This document shows, one piece after another, positions 5,293 through 5,724 of a stretch of 5,724 bases of DNA. A program made the translations under genes and the position numbers. The first letter of the stretch is position 1; the number at the start of each line of letters is the position of its first letter. Source of the stretch: Deltaproteobacteria bacterium (GTDB taxonomy: Bacteria; SAR324; JACQKK01); contig JAOUPZ010000208.1 in the NCBI GenBank assembly GCA_029879595.1, positions 1 to 5,724 on the forward strand, given 5' to 3'. Under the pieces are notes generated by a model. It was given only the letters and a program-made list of their open reading frames with translations. It ran no database searches and was not told the origin of the DNA.

Positions 5293-5724
5293 ATGCCAAC
5301 CATGCAAGAATACTCAATAATTTCCCGTTTTGAAACGGGGAATGGAAAAATTCAGGCCGGGCGTGGTGTTTTCCGCCTTCCACACGCCCCGGAAAACCGG
5401 AAACGGCCCCTCCGGTCCAGGTCCTGGGTTCGCCTGGTCTCCGTTTTTTTTCGCGCGGGAATCTGCACCGCACTGGCGCTGGCTGTCTGGCTGGCGTTTT
5501 CTCCGGCCATCACGGCCCAGCAGGCCAAAAGCCAGCCCCCGGCAGGGGACGGCGCGGACGAACTGCTCAAGAAGGAACGCAAGGACGAATACATCATCGA
5601 GCATACGTTCACCATGCCCAAGGGCCCGGTGATAGATGCCCTGTTCTCGCCCAACCAGAAATATGCAGTGACCATCGGAGCAACCCGGGCCATCCGGCTC
5701 CACGAGGTGGAATCCGGCCGGATC
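5293..5724 (+). CDS. Exported WD40-like beta-propeller protein, N-terminal part only (3' end cut by window edge)
   Basis: The frame is open from 5284 to the window end, giving 144 residues from the ATG at 5293; 5302 is an equally possible start. A basic stretch (KRPLRSRSWVRLV, about residues 37-49) precedes a hydrophobic helix (CTALALAVWLAFSPA, about 58-72) and a possible signal peptidase site after AITA, which looks like a Sec signal. A charged linker follows (DELLKKERKDEY). The last 30 or so residues look like the first blade of a WD40 propeller: GPVIDALFSPNQKYAVTIG and then IRLHEVESGR, comparable to FSPDGK...IRLWDVxSG. The protein is probably periplasmic or membrane-anchored. No twin-arginine motif is present despite the neighbouring tatC. 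The first 16 codons are AT-rich, overlap a hairpin and have no ribosome site, so the true start is uncertain. Function unknown. Confidence 0.75.
   Translation, partial: MPTMQEYSIISRFETGNGKIQAGRGVFRLPHAPENRKRPLRSRSWVRLVSVFFRAGICTALALAVWLAFSPAITAQQAKSQPPAGDGADELLKKERKDEYIIEHTFTMPKGPVIDALFSPNQKYAVTIGATRAIRLHEVESGRI
5324..5339. repeat. Inverted repeat near the 5' end of the beta-propeller gene
   Basis: CCCGTTT-TG-AAACGGG has seven perfect pairs; outside it, TT and GAA extend the symmetry with one extra G. It lies 22-38 bases after the ATG at 5302. It may be a regulatory hairpin or operator, especially if translation really starts further downstream. No T-run marks it as a terminator. Confidence 0.4.

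Noticed and set aside
5124..5303. 60-residue N-terminal extension of TatC, or a tatA/tatB remnant
   Set aside because: The translation has no N-terminal helix with the glycine hinge expected of TatA or TatB, and no similarity to TatC. The start at 5123 gives a normal-length protein.
5324..5339. CRISPR-repeat-like GTTTCAAAACGGG on the minus strand
   Set aside because: It occurs once only, with no spaced copies and no cas genes.
5401..5530. Twin-arginine signal peptide on the beta-propeller protein, suggested by the neighbouring tatC
   Set aside because: The basic region reads KRPLRSRSWVRLV and has no consecutive RR followed by the usual Tat consensus residues. A Sec-type signal fits better.
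5342..5632. ATG at 5342 in another frame as the start of the last gene
   Set aside because: That frame gives a Gly/Pro-rich protein and runs out of register with the signal helix and propeller blade, which are in the frame from 5293.

Overview
The window is GC-rich and carries only ordinary chromosomal genes. It most likely comes from a Gram-negative bacterium: it has a TatC translocase gene, a Feo ferrous iron uptake locus, and a secreted beta-propeller protein with a Sec-type signal. The combination of a FeoB with a GCDTMATMTARIL-type membrane core and a DtxR-like regulator fused to a FeoA domain is one I associate from memory with deltaproteobacteria-like and other anaerobic or iron-cycling lineages. 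The sequence alone does not fix the taxon. I see no phage, transposon, CRISPR, tRNA or rRNA.

Layout. (1) Bases 1-951, minus strand: a two-gene operon. A small 85-residue protein of unknown function (694-951) is followed by an alpha/beta hydrolase closely resembling 3-oxoadipate enol-lactonase PcaD (1-665, cut by the window edge). (2) Bases 952-1208: a divergent control region. It holds a perfect TATAAT -10 box directed toward feoB and, just downstream, a 19-bp near-perfect inverted repeat resembling a Fur-type metalloregulator operator. (3) Bases 1209-4306, plus strand: a three-gene ferrous iron module. It comprises feoB, a 92-residue protein with eight cysteines and two CPECG motifs, and a DtxR-FeoA fusion. 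(4) Bases 4345-5123, minus strand, converging on the Feo module: tatC, split by a one-base frameshift in a G-rich stretch. (5) Bases 5124-5292: a divergent intergenic region with GC-rich hairpins. (6) Base 5293 to the window end, plus strand: the start of an exported WD40-like beta-propeller protein.

How the parts fit. FeoB should import Fe2+ through the inner membrane. No free-standing FeoA is visible, so the only FeoA-type SH3-like domain is the C-terminus of the DtxR-like protein. That protein keeps the Cys-Glu-His core of the DtxR primary metal site. It has lost the usual ligands of the ancillary site, and it has an acidic segment where the DNA-recognition helix should be. It may therefore act on FeoB as well as, or instead of, on DNA. 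The Cys-rich protein between them is a candidate metal-binding accessory. The most interesting points are this unusual Feo trio, its operator, and the tatC frameshift. The frameshift could be a homopolymer sequencing error, a real mutation, or recoding.
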